This document shows, piece after piece, positions 15,713-24,121 of a stretch of 64,000 nucleotides of DNA. Under the pieces are notes generated by a model, which worked only from the letters and a program-made list of their open reading frames with translations, searched no databases and was not told the origin of the DNA. This DNA comes from Flavobacteriales bacterium UBA952. GTDB lineage: Bacteria; Bacteroidota; Bacteroidia; Flavobacteriales_D; Crocinitomicaceae. A program made the translations under genes and the position numbers. The stretch is from positions 241,885 through 305,884 of the forward strand of contig DBCS01000008.1 of NCBI GenBank assembly GCA_002293185.1. The letters are read 5' to 3'. The first letter of the stretch is position 1. Each line of letters opens with the position of its first letter.

Positions 15713-16911
15713 GCATTCGTTAGGCGCTTAAAATCTTTTATAAAATCAGGATAGGACTTTTGTACAGCGTCCACTTCTGTTAGTTCTTGCCCTTTGTCAT
15801 TGAGCAGACTTGCGACGCAACCCGCCATCACGATTCGATGATCGTGAAAAGTTTCTATTTCTGTATGCTCAATTGTGCCCTTTCCAGTTATATCAATCTT
15901 TTGCTCCTCAATTTGATATGCTACTCCCCAACTTTGAAGTGCAGCGCACATGGCGCTCAAGCGGTCAGATTCTTTGTTCTGAAGCCGATGAATTCCATGA
16001 ATTGAGCTTGTTCCAATGGCGGCGCAGGCCAACACGACGAGTACAGGAAAAAGGTCAGGTTGCTGGGTGCAGTCGAAGTCAAAAGAAGTTTTGACTTTAC
16101 TTTCTGAAATGAATAGAACGCCTTCTTTCCATTCGTATTTTGCGCCAAATTGGTCTATTGCTCCGAGGAGGTTTTTATCGGGTTGTAAGCTTTCCGGGTT
16201 TAAACCTGAAATACTTAATTCGCCTTGAATGGCTGCTCCAACGAGGTGTGCTGCCACACTGCTCCAATCACCTTCCACTTGCGCACGGACGCAAGAAAGC
16301 GTTTGGTTTCCTTTGAATTCATAAGTATCTTGAGCATAGGTATATTGAAAACCAAATTGTTGCAATGCTGCTAGGGTCATTTCAAAATAGGGCCGACTAT
16401 TTAATTCTTTAATTTTGATTTTCCAGTTACCGGGGTGTTTAGCCGCCAACATAAATAGACCTGATACAAATTGCGATCCTTCACTTGCGTCAACTTCAAT
16501 TTCGGTATGATGAATAGCGCCATGCACAGTTATGGGCAGTACACCATTTTTTTGGATGACACTCAGGCCTAATTGTTCTAATAGATTGATCGTTGCGAAA
16601 TGTTGTCTGTTGCGCAGGGTTCCTTTGCCGGTAAGTTCATAGGAGTCGAAAAATGCCGCAGCAACAAAAGCCAAAGTTCGCAATGCAAAGCCACTCTCAC
16701 CTACTGAAATGGATATTGGCCTTTTCGTTTTTTTATGATTTTGAATGCCGGCAATTGCAGCGGCCATTGCGCGGGTATCGTTGTCATCTCCAAGTTGTTC
16801 AATATGGCAAGGGTCGTCGGAGAGTGCGGCTAATAGGAGCAGACGCTGCCCATGGCTTTTAGAGGGTGGGGCAAGCAGATGCCCAAAATAGTGTTGAGCG
16901 TTAACTTGCAT
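15709..16911 (-). CDS. aroA: 3-phosphoshikimate 1-carboxyvinyltransferase (EPSP synthase)
   Basis: 400 residues from the ATG at 16911 (a GTG at 16923 would add four). It transfers the enolpyruvyl group of PEP to shikimate 3-phosphate in chorismate synthesis. Visible features: the N-terminal PPSKSHGQRLLLLAALS substrate loop, GESGFALRTLAF (the expected PEP/S3P region), SGLFMLAA and the C-terminal HDHRIVMA. The length is about 25 residues shorter than E. coli AroA. The 5' end overlaps the DAHP synthase/chorismate mutase stop by 11 bases, so the two aromatic-pathway genes are translationally linked. Confidence 0.94.
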   Translation of the reverse strand: MQVNAQHYFGHLLAPPSKSHGQRLLLLAALSDDPCHIEQLGDDNDTRAMAAAIAGIQNHKKTKRPISISVGESGFALRTLAFVAAAFFDSYELTGKGTLRNRQHFATINLLEQLGLSVIQKNGVLPITVHGAIHHTEIEVDASEGSQFVSGLFMLAAKHPGNWKIKIKELNSRPYFEMTLAALQQFGFQYTYAQDTYEFKGNQTLSCVRAQVEGDWSSVAAHLVGAAIQGELSISGLNPESLQPDKNLLGAIDQFGAKYEWKEGVLFISESKVKTSFDFDCTQQPDLFPVLVVLACAAIGTSSIHGIHRLQNKESDRLSAMCAALQSWGVAYQIEEQKIDITGKGTIEHTEIETFHDHRIVMAGCVASLLNDKGQELTEVDAVQKSYPDFIKDFKRLTNA

Positions 16912-17965
16912 CGGATTGGTCACTTAATAAAGCGAGTTGGATCCGGATAGATTCCTCGTGGAGCATTTTGATAAATTGCTCGGCAAATTCTTGAGAAATA
17001 TCAGCTTGCAGTGCTTTTTCGACGGTTGATTTAAGCGTTTCTTCCCAGCGTTGTACTTGTAAAATTGGGCTATTGTGATTGCGTTTCAACAAGCCAATTT
17101 GTTTGGAGAGTCCCATTCGCTCTTGGAGTAATTCAATAAGGCCATCATCGATGAGGCTCAGTTTGTCTCGGAGTTCTGAAATATCAGCGAGTAGTTGGTC
17201 ACTTTTAGAGCGAGGTTCTAGTTTTTGGAGTAGTTCGGTAAGTGTAGTGGGGCTAATTTGTTGTTTGGCGTCTGTGAGTGCATTTATAGGGTCTCGATGC
17301 GTTTCGATCATGAGCCCGTCGTAATGTAGGTCCAATGCTTGTTGAGCCAGGGGCGCAATAAGCGCAGCCCTACCACCAATATGTGAAGGGTCCATAAGGA
17401 GTGGAATATCGGGCCTTGCTTGTTTGAAATCGATAGCAATTTGCCAATGTGGATTGTTGCGGTATTTGGTTTTTTGGTAGACTGAAAAACCACGGTGAAT
17501 AGCTCCAATGACAATTAGGCCGTGGCGTTCCAGCCTTTCAATAGCCCCAAGCCATAGTTTGAGGTCTGGATTGACCGGATTTTTAACCATTATAGGGATA
17601 CCGGTACCTTGCAGGGCTTCTGCTAATTCTTGAACTGTAAACGGATTCACGGTAGAACGCGCGCCTATCCAAACCATATCTAATTGGTGTTCAACAGCTA
17701 CTCTAACGTGCTCGGCAGTGGCTACTTCTGTGCAGATTTTGAATCCGAAGCGCGTGCGAACCTCTTGGAGCCACGGCAGGCCTTCATCGCCAATTCCTTC
17801 AAATGCGCCTGGTTGTGTTCTCGGTTTCCAGATGCCAGCCCTAAAATAAGAAAGCGGAAGGCCTGCAAGACCTTCCGCTGTTTCTAATACTTGTGAACGC
17901 GTTTCGGCCGAACAGGGCCCCGCAATAAGGCTTGCGAAGAGACCGGCAAAGTTGTCCGTGCGCAT
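16901..17965 (-). CDS. Bifunctional DAHP synthase / chorismate mutase
   Basis: 354 residues in two domains. Residues about 10-255 are a type I-beta DAHP synthase barrel: AGPCS with metal ligand Cys18, FRAGIWKPRT, KNPVNPD with Lys128, AIHRGF, MDPSHIGG (191-198) and ETHRDP. Residues about 258-345 are an AroQ chorismate mutase helical domain (ELRDKLSLIDDGLIELLQERMGLSKQIG). It joins the first step and the Phe/Tyr branch point; in such fusions the mutase domain commonly acts as a feedback sensor. The gene lies 7 bases after RNase Y and overlaps aroA. Confidence 0.94.
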   Translation of the reverse strand: MRTDNFAGLFASLIAGPCSAETRSQVLETAEGLAGLPLSYFRAGIWKPRTQPGAFEGIGDEGLPWLQEVRTRFGFKICTEVATAEHVRVAVEHQLDMVWIGARSTVNPFTVQELAEALQGTGIPIMVKNPVNPDLKLWLGAIERLERHGLIVIGAIHRGFSVYQKTKYRNNPHWQIAIDFKQARPDIPLLMDPSHIGGRAALIAPLAQQALDLHYDGLMIETHRDPINALTDAKQQISPTTLTELLQKLEPRSKSDQLLADISELRDKLSLIDDGLIELLQERMGLSKQIGLLKRNHNSPILQVQRWEETLKSTVEKALQADISQEFAEQFIKMLHEESIRIQLALLSDQSDAS

Positions 17966-17971
17966 TTGGTG

Positions 17972-19501
17972 TTATTTTGCGTAGTTGACAGCGCGTTTTT
18001 CTCGAATGACGGTGACTTTGACTTGCCCTGGGTAGGTCATTTCGGTTTGAATACGCTGCGAAATCATGAAAGAAAGTTCTTCGGCACGTTGGTCCGATAC
18101 TTTTTCAGCCTCGACTAGTACGCGCAATTCGCGACCCGCTTGGATGGCATAAGCACTACCCACACCATCGTAAGATAGCGCGAGGTTTTCGAGTTCTTTG
18201 ATACGCTTGATGTAGGCTTCAACGATTTCACGGCGCGCACCTGGGCGTGCACCGGAGATGGCATCACAAACTTGTACGATTGGAGAAATGAGGGTAGTCA
18301 TTTCGATTTCGTCGTGGTGGGCGCCAATTGCATTTAAGACATCGCCTTTTTCCCCGAATTTTTCGGCGATCTTCATGCCCAAAATGGCGTGTGGTAATTC
18401 TGGCTCTTCATCTGGAACTTTACCGATGTCGTGGAGTAAGCCGGCGCGCTTGGCAAGTTTGACATTGAGGCCGAGTTCTGCAGCCATGATGGCACATAGA
18501 TTTGCTACCTCACGGGAGTGCTGTAGAAGGTTTTGCCCGTAAGAGGAACGAAATTTCATACGTCCAACCATGCGCATGAGCTCTGGATGAAGCCCGTGGA
18601 TACCAAGGTCAATACAAGTCCGGCGGCCTGTTTCGGCGATTTCTTCGTCGAGTTGTTTACGGGTCTTGGCTACTACTTCTTCGATACGCGCAGGGTGAAT
18701 ACGGCCGTCCGAAACCAACTGGTGCAAGCTCAGGCGTGCGATTTCTCGACGAACAGGGTCAAAGCAGGAAAGTATAATTGCTTCTGGGGTGTCGTCGACG
18801 ATGATTTCAACACCTGTTGCCGCTTCTAGCGCACGAATATTGCGGCCTTCTCGACCAATAATGCGCCCTTTGACCTCGTCAGATTCAATGTTAAATACAG
18901 ACACCGCATTTTCTACGGCTTGCTCTGTCGCCACACGTTGAATACTTTGAATGACGATTTTGCGCGCTTCTTTGTTGGCGTTGAGCTTGGCATCTTCTGT
19001 AATTTCTTTAATAGTAGCCATGGCTGCAGTTCGGGCTTCGTCGGTAAGCGCTTGCATTAGGCTTTGCTTGGCGTCTTCTGGAGATAGTTGCGCAATTTTG
19101 GAAAGCTCTGTAATTTGTTTTTGTTGAATTTTATCGAGCTCTTGGGTACGGACTTCTAGGGTAGTTGCTTTTGTTTGGTAATCGGACTGGGTCTTTTCGA
19201 GATCCTTTTCTTTACGGCCAATTTCTTCTAACTTTTGATTGAGTGTTTTTTCTTTGATACGAAAGCGATCTTCGTTGGACTGCATGCGTCGTTCGCGGTC
19301 TTTGATGAGTTCTTCGTGTTCTTCTTTTTGCTTTAAAAAGCGTTCTTTTCCTTGGAGCGCACGTTCTTTTTGGATGGTCTCGGCCTTGGATTCTGCTTCT
19401 TTAATGATGCGTTCCGCATCTTTTTTGAGGATGCTTTTCTGTAGGATAACACCGACAACACCGCCGCCGAGTAATCCGATTAATAACCATATTATTTCCA
19501 T
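17972..19501 (-). CDS. rny: Ribonuclease Y
   Basis: 509 residues, close to the usual 510-520. The N-terminal membrane helix (LLIGLLGGGVVGVILQ, about 6-21) is followed by a long charged coiled coil to about residue 190. A KH domain holds GRIIGREGRNIRALE. An HD-type nuclease domain begins near NLLQHSREVANL and contains LLHDIGK. It starts mRNA decay at the inner membrane. No RNase E-like gene is in the window. It is in a leftward run with zapA and the small coiled-coil gene upstream. Confidence 0.96.
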   Translation of the reverse strand: MEIIWLLIGLLGGGVVGVILQKSILKKDAERIIKEAESKAETIQKERALQGKERFLKQKEEHEELIKDRERRMQSNEDRFRIKEKTLNQKLEEIGRKEKDLEKTQSDYQTKATTLEVRTQELDKIQQKQITELSKIAQLSPEDAKQSLMQALTDEARTAAMATIKEITEDAKLNANKEARKIVIQSIQRVATEQAVENAVSVFNIESDEVKGRIIGREGRNIRALEAATGVEIIVDDTPEAIILSCFDPVRREIARLSLHQLVSDGRIHPARIEEVVAKTRKQLDEEIAETGRRTCIDLGIHGLHPELMRMVGRMKFRSSYGQNLLQHSREVANLCAIMAAELGLNVKLAKRAGLLHDIGKVPDEEPELPHAILGMKIAEKFGEKGDVLNAIGAHHDEIEMTTLISPIVQVCDAISGARPGARREIVEAYIKRIKELENLALSYDGVGSAYAIQAGRELRVLVEAEKVSDQRAEELSFMISQRIQTEMTYPGQVKVTVIREKRAVNYAK

Positions 19502-19542
19502 TCTACTGTCTTTAGTAGTCGGGAGAGGGCTGCACTGGAGGG

Positions 19543-19833
19543 TTATTGAATGGTACTCAAGTCTTGTCTTAGGGCTTCAAGTGCCGCCTCGATATCGGCA
19601 TAGTTGGGCTCTGCTACAGTATGGTTGGCTTCGGCTTTTGCTTTAGTAAGCAATTGTAGTGCCGACATAGCCAATAAATCTTGGGTATCATTTACCGCAT
19701 AGTTTTTGCGTAGCAAGTCAATAGCTTTATTGATTTCCGCGGCAGCATGATTGACTGCTTCGGCTTCAGCTTCTGGCACATTCAGTGGATACGTGCGACC
19801 AGCGATATTGATTTTAAGAGCTACTTTACTCAT
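19543..19833 (-). CDS. zapA: Cell division protein ZapA
   Basis: 96 residues, matching ZapA. The N-terminal beta-rich head KINIAGRTYPLNVPEAEAEA precedes a coiled-coil helix. ZapA bundles FtsZ filaments at mid-cell. The ATG directly abuts the stop of the upstream 104-residue coiled-coil gene with no gap, so the two are translationally coupled, and RNase Y follows after 41 bases. Confidence 0.93.
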   Translation of the reverse strand: MSKVALKINIAGRTYPLNVPEAEAEAVNHAAAEINKAIDLLRKNYAVNDTQDLLAMSALQLLTKAKAEANHTVAEPNYADIEAALEALRQDLSTIQ

Positions 19834-20148
19834 TTAGGCTTGCTTGAGCTTATCTATACAGAATTCAATTTCTTTCACAAGTGCGTCGATTTCCTCAGTG
19901 TTGCGACTGTTTGTTGCAACAGGAACCTCTACGACTTTGTTTTGGGCCTCCGCCAATGATACATTGAGATCTTCAATAGCTGTTTGAAGTGCTGTTACCT
20001 TGGCTTGTTCAGCATGGTAAAGTTCTTGCATACGTTTCAGCTCTGTTTGAAGAACCTCGTGCTGCGCACGTTCGGTTTTCAATTGCGTTGCTATTTGCAA
20101 GCTGCGCGAGCGGATATCTTCTATGAGCGTATTGAGGTTCTCAGTCAT
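19834..20148 (-). CDS. Small coiled-coil protein, candidate Z-ring partner of ZapA
   Basis: 104 residues, nearly all heptad-patterned helix (residues about 5-75 and 85-104) with an acidic linker; no membrane segment or cysteines. Its stop is immediately followed by the zapA start. I do not recognise a named family; size and coiled-coil character resemble ZapB, so a role in FtsZ organisation is suggested by context only. A -7 box is at 20175-20168 on the minus strand. Confidence 0.7.
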   Translation of the reverse strand: MTENLNTLIEDIRSRSLQIATQLKTERAQHEVLQTELKRMQELYHAEQAKVTALQTAIEDLNVSLAEAQNKVVEVPVATNSRNTEEIDALVKEIEFCIDKLKQA

Positions 20149-20167
20149 GTTAAGCGGTGACTTTGTA

Positions 20168-20200
20168 CAAAGTTAACAAGCATTCGTTTACATTATGCAA
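20168..20200 (-). promoter_or_regulatory. Promoter-like element of the coiled-coil/zapA/rny run (TTG-N22-TAACTTTG)
   Basis: Minus-strand TAACTTTG at 20175-20168, TTG at 20200-20198, spacer 22 bases, slightly long. Leader of about 15 bases to the ATG at 20148. Confidence 0.5.
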
Positions 20201-20232
20201 AAATTGGAAAGGATTTTCCATTTTTTCTTCCT

Positions 20233-20240
20233 TAGCTTTG
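20233..20240 (+). promoter_or_regulatory. -7 box TAGCTTTG three bases before M23 peptidase ATG
   Basis: TAGCTTTG ends at 20240 and the ATG is at 20244. The nearest upstream TTG is 26 bases away, longer than consensus. Supports the ATG at 20244 as the real start. Confidence 0.5.
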
Positions 20241-20243
20241 AAG

Positions 20244-21902
20244 ATGCACAAGTACTTCTTACATATAGCCCTGTTTTTTTCCTCTTTTGCTTTTGGACAA
20301 TTTTTGACCTGCGACTCCATTTGGACCTTGCCCATGAAGTCTCCTGTTGAATTAAGTGCAGGATTCGGCGATTTAAGACCACACCATTTTCACATGGGGA
20401 TTGACATTCGAACTGGCGGTCGTGAAAATTTACCAATATATGCAATTCACGATGGATATATTACCCGCTTGAAAGTCTCCTCTGTTGGCTATGGGTGGGT
20501 TTTGTATGTGGCGCATCCAAACGGCTATACTTCTGTCTATGCACATTGTAATAAGTTTGCACCAAAAATTCAATCTTTCTATTTAGATACTTCAGCAGCA
20601 CTCCAAAGCAATGAAATCGACTTGATATTACCCAAAAATAGAATGATAGTCAAAAAAGGAGAATTGCTTGCTTATTCTGGAAATACAGGAGGATCTAGTG
20701 GCCCTCATTTACATTTTGAACTCCGAGATTCCAAGACGGAGCATGCGCTCAATCCGCTGTTGCACGGGTTTCATGTCAGCGACTCTGGGCAACCATCTTT
20801 AAAGGGAATTCGCATCTATGCACTCGATTCCAATGGCTATGAGGTCCCGAATAAAAATCATATGGTCACGCTCACACAATTGCAGCACAAAGCTGTTTTG
20901 CCACCCGGTTTTTTGAGCCAAGGACAGCGCTTGGGGCTATCGCTTCAGGTGGAGGATTATTTTACAAATGGAGGTAGAAGTTTAGGCTTATTTAGTGCAG
21001 AGGTATGGACAGAGAAAAGTGGTCATTTTGCTTTTGAACTCGATGAAATTGACTTCAATGACGCGCGTTACATCAATACGCATCAGGATTATTCCTATGC
21101 AAAAACGAGTCAAAAGAAATTCCAGAAATTATTTAAAACTGCACACAATCCATTAACCATTTACCCTTATGATGGATCCGGAGCTTTTGTTTTAAATGCA
21201 AAGGATAGCCTGACATGTTCGATTATGTTAAGAGATGTGAACGAAAATGAAACGCAGCATCAGCTCATCGTTTATCATCCAGGACCCAAAGGAGTTTCAA
21301 CTGTTACGTACACTGAGGACAGCCATTGGCTCCCAACAAAAGCGTATGTCTATGAAGCAGGAGCATGGCAAATCAGATTAGATTCCTTTACATTTTTTGA
21401 ACCCGTTCGCAAAAACCTCGATTTAACACTTAAAAAACTGGGAACTGGTCAAATGCAGCTTTCAAAACCAGTAATGCTAAGTTACGAGTTCACGGATTCC
21501 GTTCTTTCAAAGGCTTACTTCATTACAATGAATGGAGCTGCACTTTCGACTTCGAATAGTGCAGGTAAATTAGTGGCTTATTCCAAAACACTCGGAACTT
21601 TTGGTCTTCAAAAGGATGAAGTCGCCCCTACAATTCAGCACCAAAGCAACAATAAATTAGATTCCCTTAATAATGGCAAATGGGCATGGCTTGTCGACGA
21701 TAATTTATCAGGTTTGGTGTCCTATTCTTGTTGGCAAAACGGTAAATGGGTACCCGCTTATTTTGATGCCAAAAGTAAGTTAATAAAGGCTCAATTTCAG
21801 GTTCCTTTTGGAGCTGGAACCGTTTTGGAAATTCGCGTGAAAGATGCTGCTGGAAATGAGCGGGTTCTTCAGAGTAGAGCGCCGTTGGCTCCTTTTAGGT
21901 AA
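20244..21902 (+). CDS. Secreted M23 family metallopeptidase
   Basis: 552 residues from the ATG at 20244, which places the signal peptide (HKYFLHIALFFSSFAFG) at the N-terminus; the longer open frame upstream would contradict it. The M23 domain lies at about 45-185: HFHMGIDIRTGG carries the zinc ligands of the H-x-x-x-D pattern, and SSGPHLHFELR carries the H-x-H motif. Both are intact, so an active peptidoglycan endopeptidase or lysostaphin-like enzyme is likely. The C-terminal 350 residues are beta-rich and of unknown function. The 3' end overlaps tsaB on the opposite strand by 34 bases. Confidence 0.92.
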   Translation: MHKYFLHIALFFSSFAFGQFLTCDSIWTLPMKSPVELSAGFGDLRPHHFHMGIDIRTGGRENLPIYAIHDGYITRLKVSSVGYGWVLYVAHPNGYTSVYAHCNKFAPKIQSFYLDTSAALQSNEIDLILPKNRMIVKKGELLAYSGNTGGSSGPHLHFELRDSKTEHALNPLLHGFHVSDSGQPSLKGIRIYALDSNGYEVPNKNHMVTLTQLQHKAVLPPGFLSQGQRLGLSLQVEDYFTNGGRSLGLFSAEVWTEKSGHFAFELDEIDFNDARYINTHQDYSYAKTSQKKFQKLFKTAHNPLTIYPYDGSGAFVLNAKDSLTCSIMLRDVNENETQHQLIVYHPGPKGVSTVTYTEDSHWLPTKAYVYEAGAWQIRLDSFTFFEPVRKNLDLTLKKLGTGQMQLSKPVMLSYEFTDSVLSKAYFITMNGAALSTSNSAGKLVAYSKTLGTFGLQKDEVAPTIQHQSNNKLDSLNNGKWAWLVDDNLSGLVSYSCWQNGKWVPAYFDAKSKLIKAQFQVPFGAGTVLEIRVKDAAGNERVLQSRAPLAPFR

Positions 21903-22537
21903 ATAGGACTGCAATACGCTAGATCTTCAAATTGTTGGGCTTGAAATTTTTGAAACGCAATTTGAACTTGAAAACGCGCAGACAACACTTCATTTCTCCA
22001 AATTAGTTCATTTGAAGTCCAATAGTTTTGTGCTTTGAGGTTGGAATCGCCAACTACAAGCGCAGGAAGAAAACTGGAGATATCCGTTTGTTCGAGCAGG
22101 GCACATTGCAAGTCCTGAATGCTTTTTCCTTGTGTGTCAAATACTTCCATGTAGACTTCAGTTCGACGCGCATCCAGAAGCGCAATTGTATTTTGGGTCC
22201 CCTCTGAGCTAGATTTTATTGCCATTTGAAATAGGATTTGGTGAGTTGGTATGGCAATTAATGGAATGGATAATGCATAGCACAACCCTTTGGCCGTGGA
22301 TAATCCAATGCGCAAACCCGTATAAGAGCCCGGCCCCGAGCTGAAACTTATGGCCTGTAGATCTGGAAGTGTTTTATGCGTGTTTTGAAGCAATGCTTCG
22401 ATCATGAGGGTGAGTGCTTCGCCGTGGATGTAGCCATCTCCAGTTTGATCGTTGTGCGCCAATAAGATACCATCTTGAGAAAGTGCAACACTGCAAATTT
22501 TTGTGCTGGTTTCTAAATGAAGAATTAATGGGCTCAT
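21869..22537 (-). CDS. tsaB: tRNA threonylcarbamoyladenosine biosynthesis protein TsaB
   Basis: 222 residues. TsaB is the non-catalytic partner that stabilises TsaD in making t6A37 of tRNAs reading ANN codons. The N-terminal LHLETSTKICSVAL and the central SFSSGPGSYTGLRIGLSTAKGL are hallmarks of the family. The start overlaps the response regulator stop by four bases (ATGA), and the 3' end overlaps the M23 peptidase gene on the other strand. Confidence 0.94.
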   Translation of the reverse strand: MSPLILHLETSTKICSVALSQDGILLAHNDQTGDGYIHGEALTLMIEALLQNTHKTLPDLQAISFSSGPGSYTGLRIGLSTAKGLCYALSIPLIAIPTHQILFQMAIKSSSEGTQNTIALLDARRTEVYMEVFDTQGKSIQDLQCALLEQTDISSFLPALVVGDSNLKAQNYWTSNELIWRNEVLSARFQVQIAFQKFQAQQFEDLAYCSPIYLKGANGALL

Positions 22538-23223
22538 TCTTTACACTCAAATTTAAAACCAACACCATGTACGTTGTTGATTTGGATGCTGGCGTCTTCT
22601 CTGAGGTATTTGCGAAGTTTGGTAATAAAAACGTCTAGGCTGCGCCCCACGAAATAGTCGTCTTGGCCCCAAACGGAGTTCAGAATGACATCGCGCGGAA
22701 TCAGTTGGTTTTTGAATTTATAGAGCGTTCTCAAGATCATGGCTTCCTTTTTTGTCAAGGTAAGCAATTGACTTGGTGATTGTAGGGTGAAGTTTTCGGT
22801 GTCGAATATATAACTTCCAATTTGGACGACTTTTTGTTCTTGCGTATCTACCTGTAGCTTAACGCGCTTGAGCAGCGCTCTTACACGAAGTTGTAATTCT
22901 TCAGCACTGAAAGGTTTTGTAAGGTAGTCGTCAGCACCTGCGTTGAATCCTTGGATTTTATCTTCAGTTTGGCTTCGGGCTGATAGAAAAAGTATCGGAA
23001 TTTCTGCATTTTGTTTACGGATGTCTTTGGCAAGCGTAAACCCATCCTTAACAGGTAACATGACGTCAAATATGCAAAGATGATAAAGCTCCTCTTGGAA
23101 GCGACGCAAGGCTTCGGCTCCGTTCTCGCAGAGGGAAACTGCATATCCATCGGCTCTAAGCTGATCTGAAACAACGATACCGAGATTGATATCGTCTTCT
23201 ACCATGAGGATTTTGATTTTCAT
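22534..23223 (-). CDS. OmpR/RprY-type response regulator
   Basis: 229 residues: receiver domain 1-120 with acidic cluster VEDDINL, phospho-acceptor Asp53 in IFDVMLPVKDG and Lys in LTKPF, then an OmpR-type winged helix (TLTKKEAMILRTLYKF and RSLDVFITKLRKYL). All conserved receiver residues are present. It resembles the Bacteroidota RprY group. No histidine kinase gene lies beside it. The ATG is preceded by a leader of about 70 bases containing a strong hairpin (23243-23264). tsaB overlaps its stop. Confidence 0.92.
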   Translation of the reverse strand: MKIKILMVEDDINLGIVVSDQLRADGYAVSLCENGAEALRRFQEELYHLCIFDVMLPVKDGFTLAKDIRKQNAEIPILFLSARSQTEDKIQGFNAGADDYLTKPFSAEELQLRVRALLKRVKLQVDTQEQKVVQIGSYIFDTENFTLQSPSQLLTLTKKEAMILRTLYKFKNQLIPRDVILNSVWGQDDYFVGRSLDVFITKLRKYLREDASIQINNVHGVGFKFECKE

Positions 23224-23242
23224 GAGCGTCTATAAAAGCCAA

Positions 23243-23264
23243 GAGCTTTGGTAAACCAAAGCTC
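23243..23264. promoter_or_regulatory. Hairpin in the 5' leader of the leftward response regulator
   Basis: GAGCTTTGG and CCAAAGCTC form a perfect 9-bp stem with loop TAAA, ending 20 bases before the ATG at 23223. No long T run follows on either strand, so it is not a standard terminator. It may protect the mRNA or control access to the start codon; it could also be an operator palindrome. Confidence 0.55.
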
Positions 23265-23297
23265 CTGACTATTAACCTAAACCTACTACTAGTCCTA

Positions 23298-23305
23298 CAA
23301 AGTTA
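23298..23305 (-). promoter_or_regulatory. -7 box TAACTTTG of the leftward response regulator
   Basis: Minus-strand TAACTTTG at 23305-23298; no TTG in the expected window. It would give a leader of roughly 70 bases. The whole gap 23224-23405 holds only this, the hairpin, a second minus-strand TAAATTTG at 23385-23378 and AT-rich DNA. Confidence 0.45.
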
Positions 23306-23405
23306 AGCGCTTTTTTAATATATGGTTACGTCGTTTTGTTAAATTTTTCATAAAAAAAAATAGAGCGCTCCTTTTGCCAAATTTAGAATGCCTAATTTTA
23401 CTAAG

Positions 23406-24077
23406 ATGAAATCAGCACACCTACTTATTGTCGACGACGAAGAAGACATCCGCACCCTTTTGCTTTACAACCTTCAAAAAGAGGGATATAAAGTTCATGC
23501 GGTTGCCGATGGCAATTCTTGTTTGGACTACATTAAAGTAGAGAAACCAGACCTTATTTTGCTCGATGTCATGATGCCCCAATTAGATGGCATCGAAGTT
23601 TGCGAGCGCATCAAAGCAGATCCGAACTATCAAGATATGCTTATTTGCTTTTTGACCGCAAGAAGCGAAGATTACAGCCAAATAGCAGGTCTGGATGCAG
23701 GCGCGGACGACTATATCGCCAAACCTATCAAAACAAAAGTTTTGCTCTCTCGCATCCAAGCAATGCTCAGGCGCAGTGAGCACCAAAAAAAAATAGAGCC
23801 CGTTAGCAAGACATTTTATATCAATAGAGAAAAATACCTCATCGAAAAAGGCGGTAATGAAATTCAACTACCTCGCAAAGAATTTGAGTTACTTGCCCTC
23901 CTTGCCTCTCGTCCAAATGTTGTCTTCAAACGCGAGCAAATTTTAGAGAAAGTTTGGGGCACGGACATCATCGTTGGCGACCGCACCATCGATGTTCACA
24001 TTCGTAAAATCCGAGAAAAAATTGGCGAAAATTTCATTTCAACAATCAAAGGAATCGGCTATAAGTTCAATGAATAA
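23406..24077 (+). CDS. OmpR/PhoB-type response regulator
   Basis: 223 residues from the ATG at 23406; an ATG at 23388 would add six residues, but the shorter form has the spacing usual before the first receiver strand. Receiver domain with acidic pocket IVDDEED, Asp54 in LLDVMMPQLDG and Lys in YIAKPI, then a winged helix (LPRKEFELLALLASRP, DRTIDVHIRKIREKIG). Typical of PhoB-like regulators in Bacteroidota. It is divergent from the RprY-type regulator with no kinase gene nearby, so partner kinases must lie elsewhere. Confidence 0.92.
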   Translation: MKSAHLLIVDDEEDIRTLLLYNLQKEGYKVHAVADGNSCLDYIKVEKPDLILLDVMMPQLDGIEVCERIKADPNYQDMLICFLTARSEDYSQIAGLDAGADDYIAKPIKTKVLLSRIQAMLRRSEHQKKIEPVSKTFYINREKYLIEKGGNEIQLPRKEFELLALLASRPNVVFKREQILEKVWGTDIIVGDRTIDVHIRKIREKIGENFISTIKGIGYKFNE

Positions 24078-24121
24078 TTTTGGCCCGTTTATTGCTAACT
24101 GACTACCAACAATTCCAATTT

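Noticed and set aside
19502..19542. 6S RNA gene after zapA, as found in proteobacteria
   Set aside because: The zapA-rny gap is only 41 bases, too short for 6S RNA, and shows no long hairpin.
22374..22568. Short open frame across the tsaB 5' end
   Set aside because: Overlaps a clear TsaB in another frame with no coding signs of its own.
24075..24082. TAATTTTG at the end of the second regulator as a promoter of the VWD gene
   Set aside because: It overlaps the stop codon, has no upstream TTG and lies 39 bases from the ATG; could be chance, so not listed.
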